Assembly (NCBI GenBank): GCA_963082875.1
Contig: OY720097.1
Location: 16,252,501-16,316,500 of the forward strand
Length of the DNA: 64,000 nucleotides
Direction: 5' to 3'
DNA from: Corella eumyota
Taxonomy: Eukaryota; Chordata; Ascidiacea; Phlebobranchia; Corellidae
Part shown: positions 38,211 to 50,850 of the stretch, one piece after another
Layout: each line of letters opens with the position of its first letter
How positions within the stretch are numbered: position 1 is the first letter of the stretch
The notes under the pieces: model-generated
The model's database searches: none
Told to the model about the DNA's origin: nothing
Seen by the model: only the letters and a program-made list of their open reading frames with translations
Made by a program: the position numbers and the translations under genes

Positions 38211-38836
38211 TAGGCTTTTATTTAATTATTAGTTATGATAAATAATTACAAATTGTTCTAAAGCAAAATAAAAAAGATTACATATTTTAAAGCTGCGTCA
38301 CAAATACCTAGGCATACTGCTGGATGGAACCCAGAAAAACCGCAAAACAAACATTATCAAGCTTTAGTGAGTAAGTCAGTTAGTTAGAAACAGACATATT
38401 TAATTAATAATTGAAGAATTTAAATTATACTTTTACTTTAAATTATATGAACTTGATTACCCTGATAACCCCATGTGGTACGAACAAAACAATTTGTAAA
38501 AATACGTTCTGACTGTTTTGCTAACAAAACCAAACGCCAAACTTCTTTTAATAAAAAGCCTCAAGCATGAATTTATATACACGTCGAGGATAAAAAACAG
38601 GGTTTTCAAAATAAATTTCTATATTTAGAACTTTTCCCCAACTTAAAGAAATTATTATTAACATATTTTAAAGTTTAATATTTTATGCTTAGATTGTTTA
38701 AAATTTCAAATAGGGGGTGTGTGAAATAGGTTTATATACAGCAAAGGTCACGTGACAAGGATTTGCAAGTCACGTGGGAAGTAACTTGTTTACAATTTTT
38801 TTCACGTGTTTCGCATAAATTAACTAAAATACATAA
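38211..38836. promoter_or_regulatory. Shared FDPS-OXSM promoter region with three E-boxes
   Basis: Only 626 bases separate the two divergent start codons. Three CACGTG sites sit within 62 bases on the OXSM side: 38749-38754 (inside GTCACGTGAC at 38747-38756), 38771-38776 and 38803-38808, the last 28 bases before the OXSM ATG. CACGTG is bound by USF and MITF/TFE factors. No clear TATA box is seen in the right position for either gene. Use as a two-way promoter is inferred from the spacing. Confidence 0.6.
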
Positions 38837-41016
38837 ATGCTTAAATTAAGTAGTCGATTATTTGCTAATTCAGCAAATAATTTAAACGAAACGAATGTTA
38901 CTTTGTTACGATACTATTCAGCTAATAATATGGAGGCAGGTGGAAGAAAAGTTATGGTAACAGGTTTGTATAAGTTACTTTGATATAGTACCTTTAAAAT
39001 ATTTTTTAATATTAAATACCTTTTAACTTTTATGGTTGTATTATAGGAATAGGAATTGTTTCGCCCTTAGGTTGCACCTCAAAGCATGTTTGGTCAAGAT
39101 TATTAAATGGAGATTGTGGAATAAGCAACCTGAATTTAGAACTTAAGGATCTGCCTTGTACTATAGCAGGTTCTGTTCCTAAAGGTAATACTAAATTGTG
39201 TATTTTTATAAATATTTCAAATATTTTTATTAAAGAATCTTATTGTAAAAGAGATAGAGATTTAAAGGCATTTGTCCCATTTTAGTTTTGTAATTATTAC
39301 AGGAAAAGATTCACCAACACAGTATAATGGAAAACCATCTCGATCAATATCAGAAGCCACAGGATTTGCAATAAAAGCTGCTGATGAGGCTTTAGCTGAT
39401 GCAAACTGGAAACCTGACTGTGATGTTGATAAAGAAAGAACAGGTATATTTCATTTAACATAAGCATACATATATACATATTGTTTTTAACTATGTATTT
39501 AACTAAACATTTTTATGTAAATAAAACACAGTTTGTTTTTAAAAAAATGTAAACATTAATGTTTTACTTTTTTATTTCAGGAGTTGCCATGGGTATGGGA
39601 ATGGTTGATTTGGATGCTGTAGTAAACACAGCAAAAGATCTTTCAACAAAGGGTTATAGAGCTGTGAGTCCCTACTTCGTACCTAGGATCTTACTCAACA
39701 TGGCAGCTGGACATATAAGTATTAAACATAAACTGCAAGGACCAAATCACAGTGTGTCAACAGCATGTGCTACAGGTTTGAAAGTATATTTTATAAAAAA
39801 AAAGATTTTTCTAACAATTACTTTTTTCAATTGGAGTTCTCTAAATTTTTAAATGTTAGGTGCACATGCAATTGGGGATGCATTTCGATTTATTAAAAAT
39901 GGGGATTGTGATGTAATGGTGGCAGGTGGTTCCGATGCATGTCTTAACCTTCTGTCTCTTACTGGCTTTGCCAAAGCCAGAGCTCTTAGTGCCAATTTCA
40001 ACGACCAACCTGAGAAAGCATCCAGGCCATTTCATCCAGAGAGGTTTTTGTTTTAGTAAAAATAGGCCATAAAGTATCTTTGATATGATTTTTATATATT
40101 TTTTGCTCCTTAGTTTATTATGTAGTAATGAATTACATGCCAAAATTTCTAACTTATTTATGCTTTACAGAGATGGATTTGTTATGGGTGAAGGTGCAGC
40201 AGTTTTAGTATTGGAAGAAGAACAACATGCAGTAAACAGAAATGCAAATATTTATGCTCGTGTTCTTGGTTATGGCTTGTCTGCAGATGCTAACCACATT
40301 ACATCACCTTCACCTGAAGGTTTTTTTTGTAGTAATATTATGCAATATAACTGACAACAATAATTGTTAAACTTAAATTTTTTTAATGATGCATGTTTGA
40401 CAATTTACTAATGGAGTTATTTATTTTTAAATAGGAAAAGGTGCTATACGGTGTATGCAAGCTGCTATCAGAGATGCAAGTTTACAATCAAGTGATGTTT
40501 TCTACATAAACGCCCATGCCACTTCTACACCACTAGGTGATGCTGCTGAGGTAAAGGCAATAAAGTCATTATTCGGGGATCATGCTTATAACTTAGCCAT
40601 ATCTTCCACCAAGGGAGCTGTTGGTCATTTATTAGGTACATTATTTTTGACTTTATTTGCTTTCAAAGTTTTATTTTGCTATTAAAATAGATATGTTAAT
40701 AATTTACATAAAACATGATACAATTTTAATTAGGAGCTGCTGGGGCAATAGAAGCAGCGTTCACAGTATTATCTTGTTATTCATCCCAACTTCCACCAAC
40801 CATTAACCTGGATAAAACAGAAAAGGATATGGATTTAAATTTTGTTCCTTTAATAAAGCAAAGTTGGGATAAGGAAAGGTAAGTTAGTAACTGTTACAGT
40901 TTTAGTTTTTTAATTATATGTATGTGGTTGTTTTTAGGCGGATTGCTTTGACGAATTCATTTGGATTTGGGGGCACAAATGCAAGTTTATGTTTTTCTAA
41001 TTATTTTGCTGCTTGA
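38837..41016 (+). CDS. OXSM: Mitochondrial 3-oxoacyl-[ACP] synthase
   Basis: Nine exons (38837-38963, 39047-39184, 39303-39443, 39581-39775, 39860-40043, 40171-40319, 40435-40635, 40734-40878, 40938-41016) encode 452 residues, close to the 459 of human OXSM. The N-terminus ([15 protein letters not shown], then LLRYYSANN) is basic and hydroxylated with no acids nearby, as in a mitochondrial presequence. The KAS I/II fold follows: GIGIVSPLG, nucleophile Cys198 in STACATG, first catalytic His339 in [11 protein letters not shown], Lys371 and His376 in [12 protein letters not shown], and [11 protein letters not shown]. The enzyme elongates acyl-ACP with malonyl-ACP in mitochondrial fatty acid synthesis, the source of octanoate for lipoate. 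It shares an upstream region with the FDPS gene. Confidence 0.96.
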
Positions 41017-41798
41017 CACTTTATCAATACACATTTATTAACAAAAATACTGGTTGTTTTTTAAGCTTTATTTATAAATTTTTAGTTGACTAAATCTTAT
41101 CAGCATTCATATTATAGTTAACTGAGTGTTTTATAAGTTAAACCTTCTTTTATAAATTTTTGTTATAATATTTACGCGTAATTATTTAAGAATACGTGAA
41201 TCTGTTTTATGAAATCTTTATTAAAAATTATTTTTAAAATCGCACCGATAAAAGTACTTACTTTCTTTACAAGCCAAAAGTTTCTACTTTTCTTACAAAA
41301 TAAAATAGTTTTGATTGACGTAACTCGTAGTTTTTTACTTTAAGGTTTTTTAAGTCTTACATCACTTTTGCTTGTTAAATAATTTAACTAGTAGGTTAAA
41401 TTTTCTTTTGGTTAAGAAGACAATTTTTAGGTAAGTAAAGCAGTGTTTTAAGTTGAAAATTATTTAAACGTCGTAAAAAATCAATAATCAGCTGTTAGAT
41501 TAAAGAACGGAGTAATTACTAATTAGTAAGATTATTGACATTCGCTGTGGCCTTTACTTTTTGACAAAGACAACACAAATTTCGAAAGTTATTTAAATTA
41601 GTAGGCGAATATAGGTGAACATAGGGTCAATCTACATTATATTTAAGGGATTTCTATTAAAAATTTAAAAAAGACTAGCTTAGACTGTTAAAGTGAATAC
41701 TGGCTGACTGGTTAAATATGAATATGTTGATAAAGCTTTAGAAATTTTATATATACTGATTCATGTGATTTGTTGACAGAAAAAAAAAAAAATTTATT
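41017..41798. other. Intergenic between OXSM and the DNAJB gene
   Basis: AT-rich sequence with no recognised coding exon or RNA gene. A run of 12 A residues (41780-41792) sits just before the next start codon. It should contain the OXSM 3' UTR and the DNAJB promoter. Confidence 0.5.
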
Positions 41799-44363
41799 AT
41801 GGAAAGTAATAGAGGAGATGCAGAGAAATGTATTAAGATTGCCAATATTGCTTTGTTAAACGGAAACCTTAAAAAAGCTGAAAGATTTGTTCTTAAATCT
41901 CTGAAACTCTACCCAACAGATGCTGCAACAAGTATGTTATTGCTTAAAATAAATTAGTTAATAAATGCTGACATACTGCATTAACGCCTTTACTTAGGCC
42001 CTTACAATTACATTTATTAAGTAAATTTTATAATAAAAAACATAGTAAAATCAGTAAAACTAATTATTTATTTTTTTAAGTTCTTTTAACGAAAATCAAA
42101 AGTGGTGAAGCAAGAAAACCTAATGTTAATAGCACGGAAACTACTTCACAGAAAATACCAGATACCTCAACATTACATGGAAGCAGCACGGAAGAAAGTC
42201 CACCCAAGTACACACCTACACAAAAGAAGTTAGTTGATAAGTAAGTGAAATTTAAGTTATATATCTATTTATTAATTTGTTTAAAAAATTAAATTAAAAA
42301 TCAATTTTTTGGCATACTTGATAGAGTTTTTGTGGCCCTTTAAAACCTTTGGTGCAGTTACAAAAGTAACTACTTCTACTTTAAATTAAAGTGAGTAGGT
42401 AAATGTGAATAATAGTAGGTTGCCTTATACCTAAATAAATAAAATGTTATACTTTAGTATAAACAAATGCAAAGATTATTATGACATACTTGGAGTATCA
42501 AAAGATGCTAATGAATCAGAACTGAAAAAGGCCTACAGAAAAATGGCCCTTCAGCTTCATCCTGATAAAAACACAGCTCCTGGTGCAACAGAAGCTTTTA
42601 AAGGTAAAGTTTTGAGTTATTTTAGCTGCTAAAATTCAGTTATCAAAAGGTTAAATGCCTGTGCTATTTAATAATCTCTTTTTTAAGTGAATGGCATGTT
42701 ATATTAAAACTTAGGAGACTGGGCTTCATAAAAATAACTTGTTTTAAATATGTTAAACTCACTGTACTACATGGTTTTATTTAAAATACTCCTTAATAAT
42801 TTAAAGCTGTTGGAAAAGCTTTCTCGATCCTTAATGATGCAACATCACGAAAGAGATACGATTTGTATGGCCCTGAAGGTGTAACAACTAGAAGAAGAAG
42901 ACGGAGCAGCAGTGGTGATGAATATGAGTACAACGATGGAGAGTTTGATCCAAACGAGTTGTTTAATATGTTTTTTGGGGGTGGATTTCCAAATGGTAAA
43001 AAAAAGCTTTTTATATAATTGATTGAATTACGTATACTAGTCAAAAGCCTGCCATACAGAAGAAATTTTAATTATTGTAATGTGGTCGCAACTCTTTATT
43101 TATATTTGCTTGGAATAATCATATTTTGTTTGCCAATAAATTGGATATAGATATATATATTGCCACCAAGCTCTATTGAATATAGATTTATATGTTGATA
43201 GCTGGCCAAAACTCTTCTTTGTTTTAGGAAATGTTCGGGTGTTTCGTCGTGGAAACACTTATTATTATGACAGAAGAAATGGTGGTAATAGACCTGAAAT
43301 ACATCATCATCAACAACAAGTTAGTTATTTTTTTTTTAAATATTGCTTTTTTGATTTAGACTCTTAATAAAGTGCTATTTAATTTTTGTTTATTTTATCA
43401 CCTACTTAGGATTTAACTTTAACATAGCATTATCTTTATGTTTATTATTATTTTTTTAGTTTATTTATGATATGAATTATTATTCGAAGTTTATTTGTTT
43501 TTTATTGATTTACAGAGCAATTTTGGAGCTATTTTCCAACTTTTACCAATCATAATTATATTTGTTCTTTCAATTTTGGGAAATTTGCTTACGCCAGATC
43601 CAGCATTTAGTCTAAGAAGACACGGGTATGTGTTATTCTAAAAATAACCTTTAGTAGGACTGTTTAAAAACAAGTTGACAAGCTAATAGCTAACACGACA
43701 CATTGCATTCAACATATTATTGTTAGCCTGTTAAAATATTATTTTCAGGCTTTTAGTATCAATATTTTTGTTTAAAAAATACCTTATCTGACAACAATAG
43801 GCTACCTTTCAATATTAATTAATTTTATTTAAATTATTATGTTATTCAAAATAAACATTTCTATTTTAATTTTATTTCTATTAATTTTAGAGAATATGCA
43901 TATGGTACACAAACCAGCAATCTTCGTGTCCCTTATTTTGTTAAATCCGATTTTAATCTTTACTATAAGAAAAACTCTAAGAGTTTAAGACGATTGGAAG
44001 AATCTGTTGAATCTGAATATATTGAAAATTTAAGAAACAAATGTTATCAAGAAAGAGTAAACAGTAAGTATTAAAAAGCAGGTTAAATTAGATCTTTTTA
44101 ATAAAGTTAATGACAATTTTCTATGTATTTTTTATAAGTTTTTTCTTTATTTAAAATCTAAAAGACAAACATTTTACAGTTACATTTACAACCTAATCAA
44201 TTATTTAAGTAAGAAAAAAACATTAAATATTTTTGCTTGTTTTACAGAGGAAAGTATTCGTCGTAAAGGAGTTTATTTTGGAAGTCCTGATATGGTGAAA
44301 AGATCAGAAGGAATGAAAACTCCATCCTGCGAAGAACTAGAAAAATTATTTAACAGACCATGA
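41799..44363 (+). CDS. DnaJ co-chaperone of the ER membrane, DNAJB12/DNAJB14-like
   Basis: Eight exons (41799-41931, 42081-42240, 42458-42603, 42807-42995, 43228-43319, 43516-43625, 43891-44063, 44248-44363) encode 372 residues, matching the 375-380 of DNAJB12 and DNAJB14. The N-terminus opens with the family's [14 protein letters not shown] helix. The J domain is at about 103-165 ([20 protein letters not shown]) with HPD at 132-134. A Gly/Phe segment (FGGGFPNG) follows, then one membrane helix at about 246-265 ([17 protein letters not shown]), then the C-terminal DUF1977-type region ([20 protein letters not shown]). These proteins sit in the ER membrane with the J domain in the cytosol and recruit Hsc70 for membrane-protein quality control. 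One gene probably represents both vertebrate paralogues. Confidence 0.95.
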
Positions 44364-45763
44364 GAATTTAGCACATTTTTATTTAGGAACAAATTTATGT
44401 GCAGGGTTGTTGAAAACTTATCATTTTTTTTTTGTAGATTAATTAAACTGGAAAAGATGTAAAAAAATAGTGCTTACGGCAATTGCATTGATATAAATAC
44501 AAGACCCTTTTTTTAGTTATTTTATTTAAATTTTGTGTTATAAATACAATGTTTTAATGCATGATTAAACTGTGTTATAAAATGATTTTGTGGCACTTTA
44601 ATAAACAAATTTTTAATAAATGTACAATTCTAATTTGGTCAAAATGAAAAACTTTGCACACTTTTATCTTTGGCTGAGATTGTATATTTAAATTATTTTT
44701 TTAATCTGGTATAAATAAGATTCAATATATTCATTAAAAAAATTCCTATCCTACTTAGGTTTAGTTTTTAAGTATGTGCAATTATTTATTATCATATTTG
44801 ACTGTCATACTGTTTTTTTCTACATATGACAATATTAATATATATATTTTATGTTTATTTATAGAAAAATTAACAAACTGTTAATTATGTTTGTTTATTT
44901 AAACATTGCAAAACTTTAATGTGTTTTTTTTTTGTTCAATTTCAACAACATATTTCATTTTCAAACAATTTATTTTGGTAATTTTTGTTTTAGAAAAAAA
45001 TTTGGCACCACCTATGTTTTTATTATATGAGATTTTTGTTGTATTTATTATTATTGTGTATTGTAACCTCTTTGTAAAATGCTCGAGTGTTGTTGTAACT
45101 TAATTTTTTCTTCACAAAATAAATTTAAGAAATGTGTTTTAAACAGTTGTATTTTTAATGTAGGAGACAGAAAAATCTTTGATTATGAGAAAGTACTAGT
45201 TACAAATATAGCTTTTGACTGTAAGATATAGGGAATTCTTTATATAACTTAAAAAATCTGTATTGTAATGAAAAGCCGTGCCTGTATATGTAACGCGCTA
45301 GACTTTTCATTCCCTTAAAAAAGTCACGTGCCCAAGGCATTTTTTGTTTGTATCGAACGTAAACTTAACGTTGTAAGCTTGACTTATAGGCTAAGCGCGA
45401 GAAAAACTAAAAGGCCCTAAAACGTTTTAGGCAAGTTTGTGTCGCAACTATTTCAAAAGCGCTTTAGCTAAGTAAGAACTGAAATAAAGTTAGCTTTGGC
45501 AAAGTAGTAGGGAGTCTTATGTATGTCTATCATAAGTTTCAAAAGCAATCTAATAGTATAACTACCAGCGAACTTTACAGATAAGACTATTACATTACTG
45601 GTAAAGTAAAAGATATGACAAAAATATATATAATGATTTTCAATTTTAATATAAAATGTAGCGTGCAAAAAGTAGGCGATATAAAAAACGAAATATGTTG
45701 AACAGTACAGGAACTTTGAGGTAGTAATAAGTAAAAATATAAAAATTTAAAACAGGGAAATGT
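44364..45763. other. Intergenic region between convergent DNAJB and Nodal genes
   Basis: The two genes are transcribed toward each other, so this should hold both 3' UTRs. AATAAA on the + strand at 44600-44605, 237 bases past the DNAJB stop, is a likely polyadenylation signal. No other gene was recognised. CACGTG occurs near 45322. Confidence 0.5.
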
Positions 45764-48103
45764 CTATCTGCAACCACATTCAGTAACAATCATATCTTCG
45801 TGGTCTCTTTGCTTAACAACATCTCCTTCATAGTAAAGAATACTTAAAGGCTTAAGCTTAGTGGGCACACAACAAGGCTGTGGAACGCCAAGTTCTGGTC
45901 TGTTAGTGGCGATAAGCCCTTGCATGTAAGCATGGTTGGTTGGACGGCTACCACCGTTAACTGGAATTCGGCATTCACCAGCGCATCGTTTGGCGTTGTA
46001 TTTTTTCGGGTAAATGATCCAAGATCCCCAGCCTACTTTTTCAAAGTCGACTTCAAAGTCTACGACTCTGCAGTGAGTTGGTTCTTGGACGACGTGTTTT
46101 GGATAAGAAATACCGAATGGAGATAACGGTGCTGGCGTGACTTCCTTTTCGTCGGGTTTCTTTTGTTCAATGACAATGACGTCATCAACTTTTTGTTGCT
46201 TCCAGAAATCGTCTTCGTTGGTCGCTTTAGTTGGATTTTTTGCTTTCTCTTCTGGAAATTGGTCGGAAAATTCAAAATCGTTGGAAAATCCCAACTTGGC
46301 TTCTTGCACGCTGCGCTCAAGTTCAAAATTGTTGGAGTAAACGTCTAAAGTTGTTTTAGTAAATCGGTTCACGGTCTTGTTTTTTTTCTTCTTGTTAGTT
46401 CGACGGCGCTTGTTTTTTCGGTTTCGTTGGTGGCTCGATCGACTTTTAGTGGTGGCCGATCTTCGGCTCCGAGTGTTTCTTGCATTAGCGACGTCCATTA
46501 AATCGAAATGCTTGTTCGTCGAGTATACGAATAACATTGTATTACTTTCGACCGATCGTTTAGATCGTGCTGGTTGTTCGATGACGTCACTAGATTGTGA
46601 CGCGGATTCTTCTTCGTTTTTGTACCATGTTCGGACCGCTTTGGTGGCGTCAATAACAATTCTGTAAAGAGAAAATATCGGTTAAAATCATGATAATATT
46701 TTAATTACTTATTTTTATTTGTTTAGTTTTAGATGTAAAACTTGTTAGGTTTAAATTTTAAACTTACTTTTGACTTGTCGGATTACGGCGAGCATTGAAT
46801 GCAATTGAGCCAATCTTAGTTCGCTGTCCCTTTCGTTCGTCCCACAATTCCACAGTGGTGACGTCAGAGTATAAACGTGGCAAAGTGAGTTCAATCTCGG
46901 CCATTCGAATTCGTTCGTGGGGCAGGATAGCTGATAAATCAAACACGAGCACCCATTTGTTGGATTCCTTGTACGATTCTGCAATAAAAAAATCAGGTTA
47001 GCTTTACATTTCAATATATTCTCGAGCATGCTTTCACATATGTGTTTGTGTTAAATGTTGTCGGGTTGTATAAATCAGCGCGAGTTGTGCTTTTGAAGTG
47101 CGCGTTTTATTGCTTTAGAACGAGCGATCGGGCAAGTGATAGACTAAACAATGTCGCTGCTTACAAAGCGGACATTGTGGCGTAACAATTACCGATTAGT
47201 GTTAACAATAACCGTTGACAAATGACGTGGTGTGTCAAGATCGACCCGTGTACACATAACTGTCTGATGACGACATAGCCATGACGCCATATGCATAAAT
47301 CAAATTGATATAATTTGTAATAAACGCGACAGAAACTTTACGAGAGGTCACGTAATTAGAATTTGTTTTGTGTGTTAATTTCCGTGTTGGATTTTGTTGT
47401 GTTTTATTTTCGACTGGGGCGCGGGGCTTAAGCGTGTAAGAAACCCATCGGAGCGTTGTCGTGTGAAAGGTCCAATACACATCGGCGTCTCAAATGCCTT
47501 GTGTAATTCGCCACTTGTGCAATTCAATTATTTCATCGCCAATCTGATTAAAGCTTTGTCCGGGCTTAAAGCGTGTGTGAGTTATTTTTCTGATTATCGG
47601 TCTGATGTCTTCGTTTTTTTGTTGTTGTAAAACTGATGATTTTGTATGATTGTAGTGATATATTTTACATTTATTATTTTAATTAATAATTTTTTTGAAA
47701 AAATCAACTTACCGATAATATCGAAGCTTCGTACAACGTCTGATCTTTTTAATGCTTTGGTGTGTTTTCCATTAAATGCTGGCAACACTTGATCTCCTGA
47801 TGGAGATTTTCTGTGGTAAAGTTGAATCATGTACTCGGGCGATCGAGCCAACTTATCGTCTTTTAAATTTTGGGTCGAGCGAATATGCTCTAAGACACGG
47901 GTATGAAATCCCATCATGTGTTCTGGTATATCTTTGGTGAGATCGGGAGGTGTTGGCGCGACTGGCCGGAAACCGACTCTCGGGAGCTGGCCGTTTGATT
48001 CTTGTTTGACGTTCTTCAGGTAGTCGTGAAGTTGCGATGAAGTAATATGTGAGATTGTGATGATAATAATGCAAAGTCGAATAAGGTTGATTTGGCAGTT
48101 CAT
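45764..48103 (-). CDS. NODAL: Nodal, TGF-beta superfamily ligand
   Basis: Three exons in continuous phase (47713-48103, 46768-46978, 45764-46661) give 499 residues. Nodal signals through Activin-type receptors and Smad2/3 to pattern mesendoderm, neural tissue and the left side in chordates. The start gives a hydrophobic signal peptide (LIRLCIIIITISHI). Exon 2 and flanks are the prodomain (WVLVFDLSAILP). The last 102 residues form the cystine knot with seven cysteines; CRVVDFEVDFEKVGWGSWII, PTNHAYMQ, CCVPTKLKPLSILYY and HEDMIVTECGCR are Nodal rather than BMP signatures. Basic cleavage candidates are RSRRS (about 46460-46471) and RKNKRRR (46400-46420). About 110 acidic residues lie between these and the first knot cysteine, longer than I expect for Nodal. 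Three exons is also the vertebrate layout. Confidence 0.95.
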
Positions 48104-48415
48104 TTTGTTCTTGGTTAGTTTTATTAGGAGGCTATTAATTTTTAAATTTTATATCTAAAAAAAATATTTTTTTGATTAGTAAAATTTTAATAAACTAATA
48201 AATTGTTTTCAAATATTATTTTAAATTGTTATCATTTTTTGTAATTTTTTATCTACATTTTTGCTGCCTTTACTAACTTTCAAACTTGTTATTCTTAAAA
48301 ATTGAATACATATCTTGCTAAATAAGATATCAAATCTAAATAATCCATATAATCCAGGTGGTAATCCACTCATTGTTGCAAACCGATAATTGAATGACGT
48401 TAGACCGGTATGATA

Positions 48416-48425
48416 GCTTTTTATA
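48416..48425 (-). promoter_or_regulatory. Possible TATA box of Nodal
   Basis: TATAAAAAGC reads on the minus strand about 313 bases upstream of the Nodal ATG, at the edge of a GC-richer block. A start site some 30 bases downstream would give a 5' UTR of roughly 280 bases. The call rests on the motif and position only. Confidence 0.3.
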
Positions 48426-49139
48426 ACGGCTCTTTCGCTCTTCCCCCTTTTTCTTTTTCTGGACCACGCGTTCGGATGCAACTTGCTCTCTCGTTTTCAC
48501 CCTCTCTCGAATTCCTCGGCTCTTCGCACCTTGCACGGCGAGAGAGGCACCTTGTCGGTTTTCTCTAATCTCTGACCTTGAAACAGCTTACTATTTGCTT
48601 AGCAAACAAGCTTACAATGTAAATTCGTATGCATGAACTGACCAATGCGAGTCCTTGCCCATGAACGTTTATGTTTACTTTGGATCAATTTGCATTAATA
48701 TTAAAAGCACCGCTAATAAAAGTCACAGCGGGCCAAAATGAACAAACTTAGAACCGTATGTTCTTTCATGTAATTTAACTTTGTACTAATTAGAAAAAAA
48801 AATCTTACTCCTGTGACTACATATAAAGCTATGCTTCGTTTTCGTATTGTTGCATTTTTGTCCTAGCTAATGTTGTTTAACTTTTTGTACGGTACTATAA
48901 TAAAAATAAAGACTTAAAAATACTAAATTTTTTTCAAAGATTTTAATTAGAATTGAGGAATTTATATTTATATATTACGGAAATTCATTCTTTATGTATA
49001 GTTTATAAAAAGAGGTAAAAAAAAGAAAAGTTATTATAAAAATTAGGCATGGACTAGACATATGTTTATTGGATTATTGAAAGCTTAAATTTGTTTTCTA
49101 GACAATATTCTATAGAAAAATTATAAAATAAAATTTAAA

Positions 49140-49520
49140 TCCGAACTCTCGCAATTCGTAATCCTTGCGAAGTCTGCTATCGCGTGACGTAATAGCTGCA
49201 AGTCTGCACGTAGATTAGGCTTCCGTTCTAGGAGTTGGAGTCGCGCGCTCCCCAACGTTATCTAAAGGGAAAGAATGAATTTCCGTAAGGAGAACGATAT
49301 CACACTTCGGAGATCGGCGCGCGCATGCGTCGACGTTGCAACAATTGCTTTTGTTACGTCATTGTTTAAAACAATAGAAGTGGCCTTAGAATCTTTGCGC
49401 GCTACTGTTGCGATATGACTAAATTGATTGCCGAACAATGGCACGTTTGTCTTCCATTGTGTGCGTGGAATATCCACCGAACGCACCTTTGTATCGCAAG
49501 GAAGAGCAATTTCTAAAACA
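49140..49520. promoter_or_regulatory. CpG-rich island upstream of Nodal
   Basis: About 380 bases of clearly higher GC and CpG content (CGGCGCGCGCATGCGTCGACG) stand out from AT-rich surroundings, 1.0-1.4 kb upstream of Nodal. It contains ACAAT/ACAATGG SOX-type sites, TTCCG ETS-type cores and TTACGTCA, a CRE-like site. On the minus strand it is open from about 49511 to 49262 in one frame, preceded by a TTTTAG acceptor-like site, so an unrecognised exon is the alternative reading. Confidence 0.35.
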
Positions 49521-50790
49521 CGTGTGCAGTCGTATTAATATACGAAATAATGCATAAAACTGAAAAGGGTTTGAATTGAACAAATTATTTAATAAGTTAG
49601 AGATTGTTTGTTAATATTTTGTACATGTTGTAAAATTTATGGTTACCTTGATTCGAAGATTTTGTTTATTAAGTTAAACTTGGACTTATTTTATTATCTT
49701 TTATTTATGTTGTATTGTTTAGTTAATAACTTAACAACAACATTGTATTATTTATATTAATTAATCAAATAATTTAAGTGCTGTAAAACTATTTGTTTTA
49801 TGTTTCTATCAATGGACGCGTGACCTTTTATTTGCTTTGCAAAGTTTTAATTAACTTTGTTGTATTACATTAAAGAATCGGAACTTTCTTATCTTACAAT
49901 TGGCAATCCTAACTTTAAACAACCCCGACAGACTTGGGTTCAATCCTCGGTGTTATCAAACGTTTTTATGATGTTTGCTTTACACAAGTTTTTGTTTGCT
50001 AAGTGTGGGTATAAAAATTAAATTGATTATTGTTAGTAAATTTAAGTAATTCTATAGTAACATTTATTTTAGTTTATAATTATAGTTAATGAAACAATTT
50101 GGCTGTTTGTTAAAGTGAAGAGTCATACAAAACAAAATATCTAAAAATATTATATGATAATTAAATGAGAACATTACTTTTATATATTTAAAATTAAGTT
50201 ATATAATTTTTGTTAAATTTTTAAAATATAATTTAATAAAGTTTTGTAAATTAATACTCATTTTTTAATAATTTAATATTTGATAAATTTTATAAAAAAT
50301 ATGACAAGCTAAAAACAACTAAAAAAGGTTGTGTTCGTTATAAGTGCTTATCTAAACTTGTTTTATTAATAGTTTATATTAACAATTATTTATATTTATA
50401 CTTATCATTAAAATTATTTTACTTTGTGTTTAGTTTGGATTTTTCTATTTAACTAAGTGTTTCACCAATCAAAATTTGGCAAGCGTTTGTTCATTATTTC
50501 TTTTTAAAGTTTAAATATATTTACACAAGATAATTTCTTAATACATTTGTGGAAATCATTAATGATAAGTCGATCGTTTGAATCAAGAAGAAATGCCCGA
50601 ACCCAAGGTGTTAATAATGTATATAAAACAAGTCTTGATTTGTTTGCTTACTTTAGCTTTCTGTCTTTTGATTGTAATCCCTACAGCTCACGTGGCCTAT
50701 TGAACGTCTTAAGTTTATATATGCCACGTGTTAAAAAACTTTTAGGTTTAGTTTGTTTATTTTTGATAAGAAATTGTCGTTTTGTTTCAT

Positions 50791-50850
50791 TTAAGTTTGT
50801 GTTTGAAAATTTTGTTACATTTAAGTTTGTGTTTGAAAATTTTGTTACAT
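50791..50850. repeat. Perfect 30-bp tandem duplication
   Basis: The 30-base unit starting TTAAGTTTGTGTTTGAAAAT occurs twice head to tail, at 50791-50820 and 50821-50850, with no mismatch. It lies in intergenic DNA, inside a chance open frame on the + strand. Confidence 0.92.
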
